This document shows positions 35,759 through 45,259 of a DNA stretch of 64,000 bases, in pieces; the stretch's first letter is position 1; each line of letters opens with the position of its first letter. The stretch covers positions 62,001-126,000 of the forward strand of contig NZ_JADHDY010000014.1 in assembly GCF_016820535.1 (NCBI RefSeq). The letters are read 5' to 3'. The translations under genes were made by a program, and so were the position numbers. The stretch comes from Sporosarcina beigongshangi (GTDB lineage: Bacteria > Actinomycetota > Actinomycetes > Actinomycetales > Micrococcaceae). The notes under the pieces were generated by a model. It worked only from the letters and a program-made list of their open reading frames with translations. It was not told the origin of the DNA and ran no database searches.

Positions 35759-36379
35759 TTACTTGGCGTTTGTTCCGCCGCCGCCGGAGACGGTCCCTGC
35801 GTGGCGGCTGATCTTGTCGAAGAATCCGTATTCCAGGGCTTCTTGGGCAGTAAACCACTTGTCGCGGTCGTTGTCGGTGAGGATCTTCTCCACTGTCTGG
35901 CCCGTCTGCTCTGCCGTCAGCTCGGCCATGACCTTCTTCATGTGCAGGATCAGCTCGGCCTGAATCTTGATGTCCGACGCCGTTCCTCCAATGCCGCCTG
36001 AAGGCTGGTGCATGAGGATGCGTGCGTTGGGCGTTGCATAGCGCTTGCCCTTGGTGCCCGAGGAGAGCAGGAACTGCCCCATGGAGGCGGCCAGCCCGGT
36101 GGCGACCGTGACGACGTCGTTCGGGATGAACTCCATGGTGTCGTAGATGGCCATGCCTGCGGTGACGGAACCGCCGGGTGAGTTGATGTAGAGGTAGATG
36201 TCCTTCTCGGGATCCTCGGCGGAGAGCAACAGCAGCTGCGAGCAGATCAGGTTGGCGTTGTCATCGCGAACCTCTGAACCCAACCAAATGATGCGTTCCT
36301 TGAGCAGTCGGTTGTAAATGTACTGGTCCGAGCCGTTGGACTCCGCGCCGGCCATCGTGGGGGTTGTGTGCTGTGCCAT
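35759..36379 (-). CDS. clpP1: ATP-dependent Clp protease proteolytic subunit (ClpP1 type)
   Basis: 206 residues from ATG 36379 with GAGAGG ten bases upstream. Nucleophile Ser99 in TGLAASMGQ and His124 in ILMHQPSGG. First gene of a clpP1-clpP2 operon downstream of tig. The open frame upstream to 36487 lacks similarity and is not used. Confidence 0.95.
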   Translation of the reverse strand: MAQHTTPTMAGAESNGSDQYIYNRLLKERIIWLGSEVRDDNANLICSQLLLLSAEDPEKDIYLYINSPGGSVTAGMAIYDTMEFIPNDVVTVATGLAASMGQFLLSSGTKGKRYATPNARILMHQPSGGIGGTASDIKIQAELILHMKKVMAELTAEQTGQTVEKILTDNDRDKWFTAQEALEYGFFDKISRHAGTVSGGGGTNAK

Positions 36380-36576
36380 GGTGGGTTTACCTCTCCTTCG
36401 TGCGGTTCGCCGGGCATGCCCTGCGGTGCCGTCACTAATGTTCACTACTTGGACACTAGCCCTTTTCGCCGCCCGTTTGTGGTCCATCAGGGCACTGTTC
36501 GCTGTCGGCGCACGATAGCCGTTCGCCCTGCGCGTACGGGAATAAACAGGCCCCCCGGAAGCCTTGACTGCGGCAC

Positions 36577-36624
36577 AAAAAAGCCGTTGCCGGCACCCGC
36601 GAACGGGGCCGGCAACGGCTTTTA
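36577..36624. terminator. Bidirectional terminator after tig
   Basis: A perfect 14-bp stem AAGCCGTTGCCGGC (36581-36594 with 36608-36621) with A/T runs on both flanks, 32 nt after the tig stop. It isolates tig from clpP1-clpP2, whose promoter must lie in 36380-36576. Confidence 0.92.
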
Positions 36625-36655
36625 ATTCATGTCTCCCGCGATGCGGGAGGCAGCA

Positions 36656-38023
36656 CTAGATGCGGACTTCGCCCGGATCGGTCACTGCGGTGGGCTCGAT
36701 GGCCTCATCCTCGGCGGGAATTTCCTCATCCTCACCGGCGACGGAAACGAAGTCGGTCAGGTCGACGAGGGTGCCCTCGGAGTCCTTGACGACGGCCTTG
36801 CCCAGGACGGCGGCAAGTGCCTTGCGGCGGCGGACTTCGCCAACGATCATGTTGACCTGGCCGGAGGAGTCCAGCATCTGGGCGAACTGGTTCGGGTCCA
36901 TGCCGTACTGGCTGGCGGAGGAAACGATGTAGTCGATCAGTTCAGCCTGGCTGACGCTGACTTCTTCCTTTTCGGCGATTGCATCGAGGATGATCTCGTT
37001 GCGGAAGGCCTTCTCGGTGTTTTCCTTGACCTCGGCGCGGTGCTCCTCGGTGTCGTGGTCTTCACCGTGGGAGTTCTCCGGGCGGAAGTGCTGCTCGAGC
37101 TGCTCTTCAATGACGGAGTCCGGAACCGGGACCTCTACGAGCTCAACGAGCTTCTCAAGCACCTTGTCGCGGGCCTCAACGCCCTGCTCGACGGTCTTGG
37201 ACTCGGCGGCCTGCTTGGCCAGGTCTTCCTGGAGTTCGGCAATGGTGTCGAACTCGGAAGCCAGCTGTGCGAAGTCGTCGTTTGCCTCGGGCAGTTCGCG
37301 AACCTTGACGGCGGTGACCGTGACGGTGACCTGGGCTTCTTCACCCGCATGCTCGCCACCGGCCAGCTTGCTGTCGAAGATTGCTTCTTCGCCGGCGGAG
37401 AGGCCGGTTGCAGCCTCGTCCAGTCCCTCAAGCATGTTGCCGGCACCGATCTGGTAGGAAAGGTCGGCAGCGGAGTCGACCTCTTCGCCGTCGATCTTGG
37501 CGGCGATGTTGATGGTGACGAAGTCGCCGTCGGCGGCCGGGCGGTCTTCGACCTTCAGCGTGCCGAAGCGGCCGCGCAGCTCGTCGAGAGCCTTCTGGGT
37601 GTCGTCCTCGGAAGCCTCAACAGCGGCAACCTCAACCTCGAGGCCCTCGTAGTCGGGCAGCTCGATCTCGGGGCGGATGTCCAGTTCGACCTGGAACTTC
37701 ACAACGCCGTCGGTGGCGGTGGGATCGGGAACCTCGGTGATTTCAACCTCGGGACGGCTCAAGGGGGTGAGCTTGTTCTCGATGACGGCTTCCTGGTACC
37801 AGCCGTTGAGGCCGGAGTTGATGGCCGTTTCCAGGACATAGCCGCGGCCAACGCGCTGATCGATCAGCTTGTTGGGGACCTTGCCCTTGCGGAAACCAGG
37901 CACCTGGACCTGTGTGGCAATCGTCTTGTAAGCCTCGGCAAGGCTGGGCTTCAATTCCTCAAAGGAAACCTCAACATCGAGCTTTACCCGGGTGGGCGTG
38001 AGGTTTTCGACAGCGCTCTTCAC
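36656..38023 (-). CDS. tig: Trigger factor
   Basis: 455 residues from GTG 38023 ([19 protein letters not shown]) with GGAG nine bases upstream. The ribosome-binding signature [10 protein letters not shown] is near residue 44, followed by the FKBP-type PPIase domain (about 150-235) and the helical chaperone arm. The acidic C-terminal tail ([20 protein letters not shown]) is typical of actinobacterial members. It folds nascent chains at the ribosome exit. Confidence 0.96.
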   Translation of the reverse strand: MKSAVENLTPTRVKLDVEVSFEELKPSLAEAYKTIATQVQVPGFRKGKVPNKLIDQRVGRGYVLETAINSGLNGWYQEAVIENKLTPLSRPEVEITEVPDPTATDGVVKFQVELDIRPEIELPDYEGLEVEVAAVEASEDDTQKALDELRGRFGTLKVEDRPAADGDFVTINIAAKIDGEEVDSAADLSYQIGAGNMLEGLDEAATGLSAGEEAIFDSKLAGGEHAGEEAQVTVTVTAVKVRELPEANDDFAQLASEFDTIAELQEDLAKQAAESKTVEQGVEARDKVLEKLVELVEVPVPDSVIEEQLEQHFRPENSHGEDHDTEEHRAEVKENTEKAFRNEIILDAIAEKEEVSVSQAELIDYIVSSASQYGMDPNQFAQMLDSSGQVNMIVGEVRRRKALAAVLGKAVVKDSEGTLVDLTDFVSVAGEDEEIPAEDEAIEPTAVTDPGEVRI

Positions 38024-38112
38024 AGCGTGGTACTCCTGATGGTCTGTTGATGGATATTTAGGCCCAGCACATGGGCAGTCACTGACCAAACGTGATCCGG
38101 ATAATGCTGAAG

Positions 38113-38185
38113 TCGGGGCGACAGGACTCGAACCTGCGGTCTCCTGCTCCCAAAGCAGGCGCGCTAGCCACTACGCTACGCCCCG
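38113..38185 (-). tRNA. tRNA-Pro (TGG)
   Basis: A 73-nt cloverleaf on the minus strand: acceptor CGGGGCG/CGCCCCG, anticodon stem CCTGC/GCAGG with loop TTTGGGA (anticodon TGG), T-loop GGTTCGAGTCC. The CCA end is not encoded (the following bases are CTT). Confidence 0.96.
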
Positions 38186-38393
38186 TAGTGCCCGCAACAG
38201 TCTACGGGCAAACATCCGCAGATGCACAATCGCGCCACCGAATCGCGCAGCGGCTGTGCCGCGCACCGCCCTCCGCCATTGGATTGGGACAAGAGTGGCG
38301 CCGAAGAAACAATGGACCCACCCGGGCCGGACCCGCGTTCTGGCCACCAGCCCCGGGGCCCCACACCACCCCAGGCTCCAACGCCGGATCAAA

Positions 38394-38429
38394 CAAAAAA
38401 ATCCCCGGCTGGCTGGCCGGGGATTTTTC
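38394..38429 (-). terminator. Terminator after tRNA-Gly
   Basis: Stem AAATCCCCGGC / GCCGGGGATTT around a TGGCTG loop, followed on the minus strand by a run of T. It begins 5 nt after the tRNA-Gly. The interval 38186-38393 between the tRNAs shows no gene. Confidence 0.9.
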
Positions 38430-38433
38430 TATT

Positions 38434-38507
38434 TGGAGGGGGCGACGGGAATCGAACCCGCGTAATCAGTTTGGAAGACTGAGGCTTTACCATTAAGCTA
38501 CGCCCCC
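38434..38507 (-). tRNA. tRNA-Gly (TCC)
   Basis: A 74-nt cloverleaf on the minus strand with an encoded CCA (38434-38436): acceptor GGGGGCG/CGCCCCC, anticodon stem TCAGT/ACTGA with loop CTTCCAA, anticodon TCC. Followed by a strong terminator. Confidence 0.97.
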
Positions 38508-38710
38508 GTGTTTTGGGGCTTGTTGCGGGCTTTCGCCGGAACAACTCCGTAACACTATCAACGAGATTGCCGCTCCTGCAAATCGTGCACCGATCAGGCG
38601 TGCCAGGTCCCTGGACCCTTCACCCTGCCCGCCCGATACACCGCCAATGCATCATGACAGTCGTTCCGCTTCCACCCCCTTTTGTGGCCGGCCTTGGCTG
38701 GGAAGTGGAC

Positions 38711-39715
38711 TCAGCCGGCCTGGCAGCCGGGGCACCAATAGAGCTTGCGGCCGCCCAAGTCCTTCATGGCCACTTCCGTGCCACAGTGCCGGCAGGGCAG
38801 GCCTTCACGCTTGTAGACATAGTGGGCTTCCTCGACCGGCACGTCCTTGTTGGCGTTGCGTTTCCGAACGGCCGCAGCCGGTTCGGACCCTGGGCGGACG
38901 AGGCGTGACTGCCCGTGGCCCACTTCGGCACCGACTCCTGAGGGACGGTCGGCCAGCTCCGTCGTGATGATCCGGCCGTCGCGGACGCCGTCGGCCATGA
39001 TGAGGGCAATGTCGTTCCACAGGGCCGCGGCCTCATCAGGCTGCAGGCTCTTTCCAGGCAGCATGGGGTCCAGGCCCAGGCGGAACAGCACCTCGGCGCG
39101 GTACACATTGCCCACGCCCGCCAGCACGTCCTGCTTCATGAGCTGCAGTGCCGTTGGCGTGGAACTCTTGCGGATGCGGCGCGAAAATTCTTCGGCGTCT
39201 CCGGGGGCATTGTTGAGGGGATCCGGCCCCAGCTTCCGGCGCACGGCAGCTGACTCGGCCGGGGAAATGACCTCGCAGGCTGTTGGCCCCCGCAGGTCGG
39301 CCCAGCCGTGCGGCGACACCAGCCGGACCCGTACCGCACCCTGGGGTTCCGGCGGGCCGGTATATTCCCGGCGTCCTCCCGCGTTCGCCGCGGGGCTCGC
39401 GGACGCGTCGGCGCCGCCGACTTCTTGTTCGCCGATCCTGCGGGGTGCGCCGATGCTGGAGGCCCCCGTGAACGTGGAGTCCCCGCCGAAGTCCCAGGCG
39501 CCGTACAGGCCCAGGTGCACCCGCATGACGCGGTCCTGCGAAAAATACAGGAACATCTGCTTCCCATGGGCCTCTGCCCGCTCCAGCTCCAAGCCGTCAA
39601 TCAGGGAGGCGCCGGCGGCAAACTTCCCTTGCGGGCTGGACACCGCCAGTGGTGCACCGCCGAAGACATCGTTGAACTGCCGCGCGAGGCGGTGGACGGA
39701 ATGCCCTTCGGGCAT
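38711..39715 (-). CDS. DNA glycosylase of the Fpg/Nei family (Nei2-like)
   Basis: 334 residues. It begins MPEGHSVHRLARQ, so the catalytic Pro2-Glu3 pair is present and PEGH is the Nei rather than Fpg (PELP) signature. The helix-two-turn-helix region contains QDVLAGVGNVYRAEVLF, and the C-terminal zinc finger is CRHCG...YWCPGCQ. A ~40-residue insertion rich in Ala/Gly follows the first beta domain (about 85-125). It removes oxidised bases with AP-lyase activity. It sits next to rpiB, as the mycobacterial Nei2 gene does. Confidence 0.92.
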   Translation of the reverse strand: MPEGHSVHRLARQFNDVFGGAPLAVSSPQGKFAAGASLIDGLELERAEAHGKQMFLYFSQDRVMRVHLGLYGAWDFGGDSTFTGASSIGAPRRIGEQEVGGADASASPAANAGGRREYTGPPEPQGAVRVRLVSPHGWADLRGPTACEVISPAESAAVRRKLGPDPLNNAPGDAEEFSRRIRKSSTPTALQLMKQDVLAGVGNVYRAEVLFRLGLDPMLPGKSLQPDEAAALWNDIALIMADGVRDGRIITTELADRPSGVGAEVGHGQSRLVRPGSEPAAAVRKRNANKDVPVEEAHYVYKREGLPCRHCGTEVAMKDLGGRKLYWCPGCQAG

Positions 39716-39785
39716 GGCTTGCGCCTCCTGTGGAAAGTTGTCAGGCGCGGCCTGCCGCCATCCGGGCCGGCCGCGCCAAGAACAG

Positions 39786-40259
39786 TTACTCTACGACGTC
39801 GCCGGTGGTCTCATACACGGCGATCTTGCCGATGCGGCGCACATGGCGTTCGGCCTTGCTGAACGGCTCGGCAAGGAATGCCTCGATGATCTCCGTGGCC
39901 TCCTCGACGGTGTGCTGGCGTCCGCCCACGGCCACCACGTTGGCGTCGTTGTGCTCGCGGGCCAGTGTGGCGGTGGACAGGTTCCAGGCCAGGGCCGCGC
40001 GCACGCCCTTGACCTTGTTTGCCGCAATCTGCTCGCCGTTGCCGGAACCGCCGAGCACAATGCCCAGCGCGTCCACGCCGGCAGCCTGGTCCGCCACCAC
40101 GGCCAGCGCCGCGTTGATGCAGAACGAGGGGTAGTCGTCCTCGGCGTCGTACTCCTTGGGTCCGTGGTCAACCATCTCGTAGCCCTTGGCGGAGAGCGCC
40201 GTGATGAGGTGGGCGCTGAGCTCCATGCCGGCGTGGTCGGTTGCGATGTGAACGCGCAT
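39786..40259 (-). CDS. rpiB: Ribose-5-phosphate isomerase B
   Basis: 157 residues, RpiB/LacAB family: MRVHIATDHAGMELSAHL, the phosphate loop LGGSGNGEQIAANK, and HNDANVVAVGGR. The Cys used as base in E. coli RpiB is absent; the Glu in GSGNGEQ fits the actinobacterial type, in which Glu takes that role (family knowledge). It interconverts ribose and ribulose 5-phosphates. Confidence 0.95.
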   Translation of the reverse strand: MRVHIATDHAGMELSAHLITALSAKGYEMVDHGPKEYDAEDDYPSFCINAALAVVADQAAGVDALGIVLGGSGNGEQIAANKVKGVRAALAWNLSTATLAREHNDANVVAVGGRQHTVEEATEIIEAFLAEPFSKAERHVRRIGKIAVYETTGDVVE

Positions 40260-40330
40260 GAAAATTCCTTACGTCAAAGTGGGTTGTGCTGCGTCAAGCC
40301 TACCCACCGCGGCGGGCGCCTGTGGCCGCT

Positions 40331-41326
40331 TCAGTGCTGCTGCGGCGATTTTCCCGCGCGGCGGTTGAGGATTTCAGAGAGGGCGTCTGCCACGTCGAGG
40401 TTGGGGGCGCTCACGGTGACGCGGCCGCCGTCGTTCTGGCGGATGACGACGGCGGCACCTGAGTACGCGAGGTAGCTGACGGATCCGCTCTGCCTGCGCA
40501 GGCCCCACCCGCCGTAGTCCCTGGCCGAAATCTCAAGGGACACCGCAGCCATGGTGTCTTCGCAGGGCGCCGCCAGGACGGTGGCGAAGCCCAGGGCCTT
40601 GACGGTGAGTTGTTGGCGGTCAACCGCCACCACGGCGCACGCCATGGCAATGGTCACCAGCGCCACCACGACAAGCCCCAGCAGGATCCACGGTGAGATC
40701 AGGGCCAGGAGCGCACCCGGAAGTACCGCCGCAAGCAGGATCATCAGGATCACGGAGCTGCGCGGGTGGATGAAGTAGGCCAGCTGGTCGTTGGCGGCGG
40801 TGGGGTCCGCCTCCTCGTCCAGCATTTGGGCCAGGGCCGCATCGTCGGAGGAGGTCCACTGTTCATCGGGCTTGAACGTCAAGGCGAGCACGACCCCCAT
40901 GGCGGCGGCGAGACCGGACCCCATCAGCATGACGTAGCCGTCAACCCGCACCGCCGGCAGCACGCCCTGGCCGGCCTGGCCCAGAAGTGCTGCGGCAAAG
41001 AGCGTGCACGCCGCAAGCTGCAGCGCCATGGCCAGGCCAAGCAGTACGCGCCGCAACGTGCGCGGCAGGGTGGTCCGGGCACCGAAGCACCCGATCCCGG
41101 CGCCGAGCACGATGATGGTGCCGGCACCGACGGCCAGGAAGACGGGCAGCGTGAGCGCGCTGCCACCCCATGGGAGCAGGACTCCGTGGGGAAGCTGGCC
41201 ACCGACCAGGAGTCCTCCTGCGACGAGTGCGACGGCGAGCAGTACCGGGAAGATCAGGGCAAAGCGCAGCGCCCGGGTGTCAATGTGCCGCTGTCCCGCA
41301 GAGTCGTGGCTGCCGTCAATGTCCAT
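40331..41326 (-). CDS. Membrane protein, unknown function, C-terminal part paralogous to the adjacent gene
   Basis: 331 residues with about six hydrophobic spans in two groups (20-150 and 195-245). The C-terminal ~85 residues form a soluble domain containing SLEISARDYGGWGLRRQSGSVSYLAYSGAAVVIRQNDG. The same pattern (ASVADIKAMDYGGWGYRMNGGAVGFIMGSGPALVME) ends the protein of the upstream gene. No established function; the C-terminal fold could be PH-like. It follows the upstream gene by 4 nt. Confidence 0.75.
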   Translation of the reverse strand: MDIDGSHDSAGQRHIDTRALRFALIFPVLLAVALVAGGLLVGGQLPHGVLLPWGGSALTLPVFLAVGAGTIIVLGAGIGCFGARTTLPRTLRRVLLGLAMALQLAACTLFAAALLGQAGQGVLPAVRVDGYVMLMGSGLAAAMGVVLALTFKPDEQWTSSDDAALAQMLDEEADPTAANDQLAYFIHPRSSVILMILLAAVLPGALLALISPWILLGLVVVALVTIAMACAVVAVDRQQLTVKALGFATVLAAPCEDTMAAVSLEISARDYGGWGLRRQSGSVSYLAYSGAAVVIRQNDGGRVTVSAPNLDVADALSEILNRRAGKSPQQH

Positions 41327-41330
41327 GTCC

Positions 41331-42389
41331 CTAGTTTTTCACTGTTGTGGAGTGCGCGTAGGCGTTGACCAGCGCGGCTGCTTCGCCGGCAGTGTCCGCA
41401 TCCGGCATGGATACGATGAACTTCTGGTGGAAGCCGGCCTCCATGACCAGGGCCGGGCCGCTGCCCATGATGAAGCCGACCGCCCCGCCGTTCATTCGGT
41501 AGCCCCAGCCGCCGTAGTCCATGGCTTTGATGTCCGCCACCGATGCGGCACGGACTTCCTCCCACTGAAGCGGCATGACCTTCCAGAAACCCCCGGCCAG
41601 CACTTTGTGTCCCTCAGGCCCAATGACCACGGTGCCGCTGCAAAAGATCCAGACGATCGCGGCAACCACCACGCCCAAGAGACCCAACACCGGAAATATG
41701 AAGAATGTGCTGACGCCAACAAGCCCGCCGACGCCGAGAGCCCAGACCCAGCTCCAGACACCCATGGACACCGGGATTCGCATGATGTAGCCGTTGGACG
41801 CCTTGGCCTTCGCCGCTGCGGCCAGCGCCGACCCACCGGAAGTGGCCGCTACATTGGCTGCCTGCACCTGTGGGTTCGGGGTTCTGTCGATGTCCCCTGG
41901 GCTGTACAGCCACATGGCCAGGGCGCCCATGCCGAACGCCACGGCCAGGCCCCCTCCCAGCACAGGCCCGGACAATGCAGCATCCGAGGTGTCCTGCTGG
42001 TCCAACTGCCCCGCAACGATCGCCACCATGAGCGCACTCATGGCAAGCCCGAAGCCCACGCCGAACCCCGCGCCAATGCGCGCCAGCAAGGTGTTCTGGC
42101 CGCGTGAGACGACGGCCAGGACCACTATGAGGCCGCCGACGCCAACGGACAGCGGCACGTTGGTGGCCGCAATGTTCCACAAGGACGCCCAGCCGTCCAC
42201 CTCATTCCTGCCGTTCCAGTGGATGGCCAGCTGGTCCGGCACGCGCTTCGCCACAGAAAGCATCCACGCCGAGGCCAGCATGCTCAGCAGGAGCAACCCT
42301 CCCAACGTCCCGACCAGCCACCACTTGTTGTAGGCCTGCTCCGCGGCAACCCCGCGCACCTGCTCCCCCACCAAAATTCCTTTCCCCAT
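41331..42389 (-). CDS. DUF1648-like membrane protein, unknown function
   Basis: 352 residues from ATG 42389. A first span is followed by VPDQLAIHWNGRNEVDGWASLWN, the periplasmic motif of DUF1648 (seen in SdpI-like immunity proteins), then five further spans. The C-terminal soluble domain has the AMDYGGWGYRMNGG motif also found in the next gene. A TTG at 42401 is an alternative start. The pair forms an operon divergent from pepN. The DUF1648 resemblance raises the idea of envelope or toxin-immunity function; not shown. Confidence 0.78.
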   Translation of the reverse strand: MGKGILVGEQVRGVAAEQAYNKWWLVGTLGGLLLLSMLASAWMLSVAKRVPDQLAIHWNGRNEVDGWASLWNIAATNVPLSVGVGGLIVVLAVVSRGQNTLLARIGAGFGVGFGLAMSALMVAIVAGQLDQQDTSDAALSGPVLGGGLAVAFGMGALAMWLYSPGDIDRTPNPQVQAANVAATSGGSALAAAAKAKASNGYIMRIPVSMGVWSWVWALGVGGLVGVSTFFIFPVLGLLGVVVAAIVWIFCSGTVVIGPEGHKVLAGGFWKVMPLQWEEVRAASVADIKAMDYGGWGYRMNGGAVGFIMGSGPALVMEAGFHQKFIVSMPDADTAGEAAALVNAYAHSTTVKN

Positions 42390-42607
42390 TACCGGCAACA
42401 ACCTTCCTTCTTAACCCTGCCCCATCGCCACCGCCCCGCCAAGTTCAGTTCAGGCGTACCCGGGAGTAACGTGTAAGAATCGATTCAGCGCCGGACCCAA
42501 CGACGGGCCGGTGCGCACACCTCCGGAAGCTGCCCGCACCATCGGCGGCACCCCGCGGACACGGCCCGCAGCGGGCCCGGTCCCCAACCCACAAGGAAGG
42601 CACCACA

Positions 42608-45166
42608 TTGCCTGGCATGAACCTCACCCGCGACGAAGCCATAGAGCGCTCAGCGTCCCTCACCGTCAGCCACTATGACGTGGCCCTGGACCTGACCACC
42701 TCGGAGACCACCTTCGCCTCCACCACCACGGTGGCCTTCAGCGCAAGGGAGGGTTCGTCGTCGTTCATTGACGCGGTCACGGACACGGTCCACCAGGTGA
42801 CGCTCAACGGTGTGGACCTTGACCCTGCGGAGGTGTCCGACGGCGTCCGCATCCAGCTGCCCGGCCTCGCCGCCGAGAACGTGCTGACCGTGCGCGCCGA
42901 TGCGCTGTACATGAACACGGGTGAGGGCCTGCACCGTTTCGTGGACCCCGTGGATGGCGAGGTGTACCTGTACAGCCAGTTTGAGGTGCCGGATTCGCGC
43001 CGCATGTTTGCCGTCTTTGAGCAGCCGGACCAGAAGGCCACCTTCACCTTCCACATCACGGCCCCCGCCCACTGGGACGTCATCTCCAACTCCCCCACGC
43101 CCGCCCCCGAGGCTGCCGGCGAAGGCAAGTCGGTGTGGCACTTTGAGCCCACGCTGACCATGTCGAGCTACATCACCGCCCTCATTGCCGGCCCGTACGA
43201 GTGCGTGCGGTCCGAGCTGACCAGTTCCAACGGCCGGATCGTGCCGCTGGGTGTCTTTGCCCGCAAGTCGCTCATGGAGTTCCTCGACGCGGAGAACATC
43301 TTCGAGCTGACGCGCCAGGGTTTTGAGTTCTTTGAGGAGCAGTTCGGCACCCCGTACCCGTTCCCGAAGTACGACCAGCTGTTCGTGCCCGAATTCAACG
43401 CCGGCGCCATGGAGAACGCGGGCGCCGTGACGTTCCTGGAAAGCTACGTGTTCCGTTCCAAGGTCACCGACGCCATGGTGGAACGCCGCGCCATCACCAT
43501 CCTGCACGAGCTCGCCCACATGTGGTTCGGCGACCTTGTGACGATGCGCTGGTGGAACGACCTCTGGCTCAACGAGTCCTTCGCCGAGTTCATGTCCACC
43601 CTGGCCGCCGCGCAGAACACCCAGTATGTGGACTCCTGGACCACCTTCTCCTCGCTCGAGAAGAGCTGGGCTTACCGCCAGGATCAGCTGCCCTCCACGC
43701 ACCCCATCAAGGCCGAGATCAACGACCTTGAGGACGTGCTCGTCAACTTCGACGGCATCACCTACGCCAAGGGCGCCTCCGTGCTGCGCCAGCTCGTGGC
43801 CTGGGTGGGCCAGGAGCAGTTCATGGCCGGGGTGCGCGCCTACTTCGGCAAGCACGCCTGGGGCAATACCGAACTGCCCGACCTCATGGTGGAGCTCGAG
43901 GCTGCCAGCGGCCGCGACCTGACCGCCTGGACGGAGCAGTGGCTGGAAACGGCCGGCGTGAACACCTTCAAGCCTGCCATCGAGGTGGCCGACGACGGCA
44001 CGATCACCTCATTCTCGATTCTCCAGACTGCGATCGAAGAGCACCCGACGCTTCGCCCGCACCGCGCAGCCGTGGGCTTCTACGACCTGGCCGCCGAGGG
44101 CGGGGATGCCGGAAAGCTCGTGCGCACACACCGCGTGGAGCTGGACGTGGACGGGGCGCTCACGGAGGTGCCGGAGCTGGTGGGCATGAAGCGGCCGGCA
44201 CTGATCCTGCTCAACGACGACGACCTCGCCTACGCCAAGATCCGCCTCGACGCCGATTCCCTGGCCGCGGCCAAGGCACACCTGAAGGACTTCAAGGACT
44301 CGCTCCCCCGCACCCTTGTCTCCGCTTCCGCCTGGGATGCAGCGCGCGACGGCGAAACCCCCGCCCGCGAGTACGTTGACTTTGTGCTGGCCACCATTGG
44401 CTACGAGACTGATTCCACCGTCATCATGGTGCTGCTGCGCCAGCTCACCACGGCGCTGCAGTTCTATGTTGCCCCCGAGCACCAGAAGGCCACGGCCGTC
44501 GCCGCCGCGGACTCCCTCTGGAAGCTGGCCCAGGGGGCCGCAGCCGGCTCCGACGCGCAGCTGCAGTTCGTGAAGGCCTTCGCCGCACACGCCCAGAGCG
44601 GCGCGCAACTGGACCTGGTGCAGTCCGTGCTCGACGGCGAAACCACGCTCGACGGGCTGGCACTGGACACCGACATGCGCTGGGAGTTCATCATCTCCCT
44701 CGCCGCCGGCGGCCGCGCCGGTGCATCCGTGATTGACGCCGCACTGGCCCTTGACAACACCCAGAACGGCCAGCTCGCGGCAGCCACCGCCCACGCAGCC
44801 ATCCCCACAGCCGAAGGAAAGGCCGCGACCTGGGCGTCCGTCGTCGAACGCGGGGAAGGCGCCAACGCCGTGCAGCGCGCGGCCATTGACGGCTTCGCCA
44901 AGGTGTGGGACACGGCGCTGCTGGAGCCGTACGTGGCGAAGTACTTTGCTGCCATCAGGCAGGTGTGGGAGACGAAGTCGTACGAGACGGCGTCGACCAT
45001 CATCACCGGCCTGTACCCGGTGAAGCTGGTGTCGCAGGCGACCCTGGATGCCACGGATGCGTTTTTGGCGGAGCTCGGCGACGGAGTGCCCGCCCTGCGC
45101 CGCCTGCTCGTGGAGAGCCGCGACACCGTGGTGCGCGCCCTCAAGGCCCAGGCCGCCGACGCCTGA
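42608..45166 (+). CDS. pepN: Aminopeptidase N (M1 family)
   Basis: 852 residues. Exopeptidase motif GAMEN near 267 and zinc site HELAHMWFGDLVTMRWWNDLWLNESFAEF near 300-325, then the ERAP1-like helical C-terminal domain, as in the actinobacterial PepN. It removes N-terminal residues from peptides, probably acting downstream of Clp. The TTG at 42608 is preferred as start because GGAAGG lies seven bases upstream; the ATG three codons later would be 16 nt from it. Confidence 0.95.
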   Translation: MPGMNLTRDEAIERSASLTVSHYDVALDLTTSETTFASTTTVAFSAREGSSSFIDAVTDTVHQVTLNGVDLDPAEVSDGVRIQLPGLAAENVLTVRADALYMNTGEGLHRFVDPVDGEVYLYSQFEVPDSRRMFAVFEQPDQKATFTFHITAPAHWDVISNSPTPAPEAAGEGKSVWHFEPTLTMSSYITALIAGPYECVRSELTSSNGRIVPLGVFARKSLMEFLDAENIFELTRQGFEFFEEQFGTPYPFPKYDQLFVPEFNAGAMENAGAVTFLESYVFRSKVTDAMVERRAITILHELAHMWFGDLVTMRWWNDLWLNESFAEFMSTLAAAQNTQYVDSWTTFSSLEKSWAYRQDQLPSTHPIKAEINDLEDVLVNFDGITYAKGASVLRQLVAWVGQEQFMAGVRAYFGKHAWGNTELPDLMVELEAASGRDLTAWTEQWLETAGVNTFKPAIEVADDGTITSFSILQTAIEEHPTLRPHRAAVGFYDLAAEGGDAGKLVRTHRVELDVDGALTEVPELVGMKRPALILLNDDDLAYAKIRLDADSLAAAKAHLKDFKDSLPRTLVSASAWDAARDGETPAREYVDFVLATIGYETDSTVIMVLLRQLTTALQFYVAPEHQKATAVAAADSLWKLAQGAAAGSDAQLQFVKAFAAHAQSGAQLDLVQSVLDGETTLDGLALDTDMRWEFIISLAAGGRAGASVIDAALALDNTQNGQLAAATAHAAIPTAEGKAATWASVVERGEGANAVQRAAIDGFAKVWDTALLEPYVAKYFAAIRQVWETKSYETASTIITGLYPVKLVSQATLDATDAFLAELGDGVPALRRLLVESRDTVVRALKAQAADA

Positions 45167-45173
45167 TCCGCTT

Positions 45174-45207
45174 TTCTGCGGCGGCTGCCCCGGCAGCCGC
45201 CGCAGAA
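45174..45207 (+). terminator. Terminator of pepN
   Basis: A perfect 16-bp stem TTCTGCGGCGGCTGCC (45174-45189 with 45192-45207) with a minimal loop, 8 nt after the stop; no T run on the plus strand. Confidence 0.7.
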
Positions 45208-45259
45208 GCAAGTGGTGACCACTCTAGCCACGCGATGTGTGCGCGCGTATCTTCAACTC

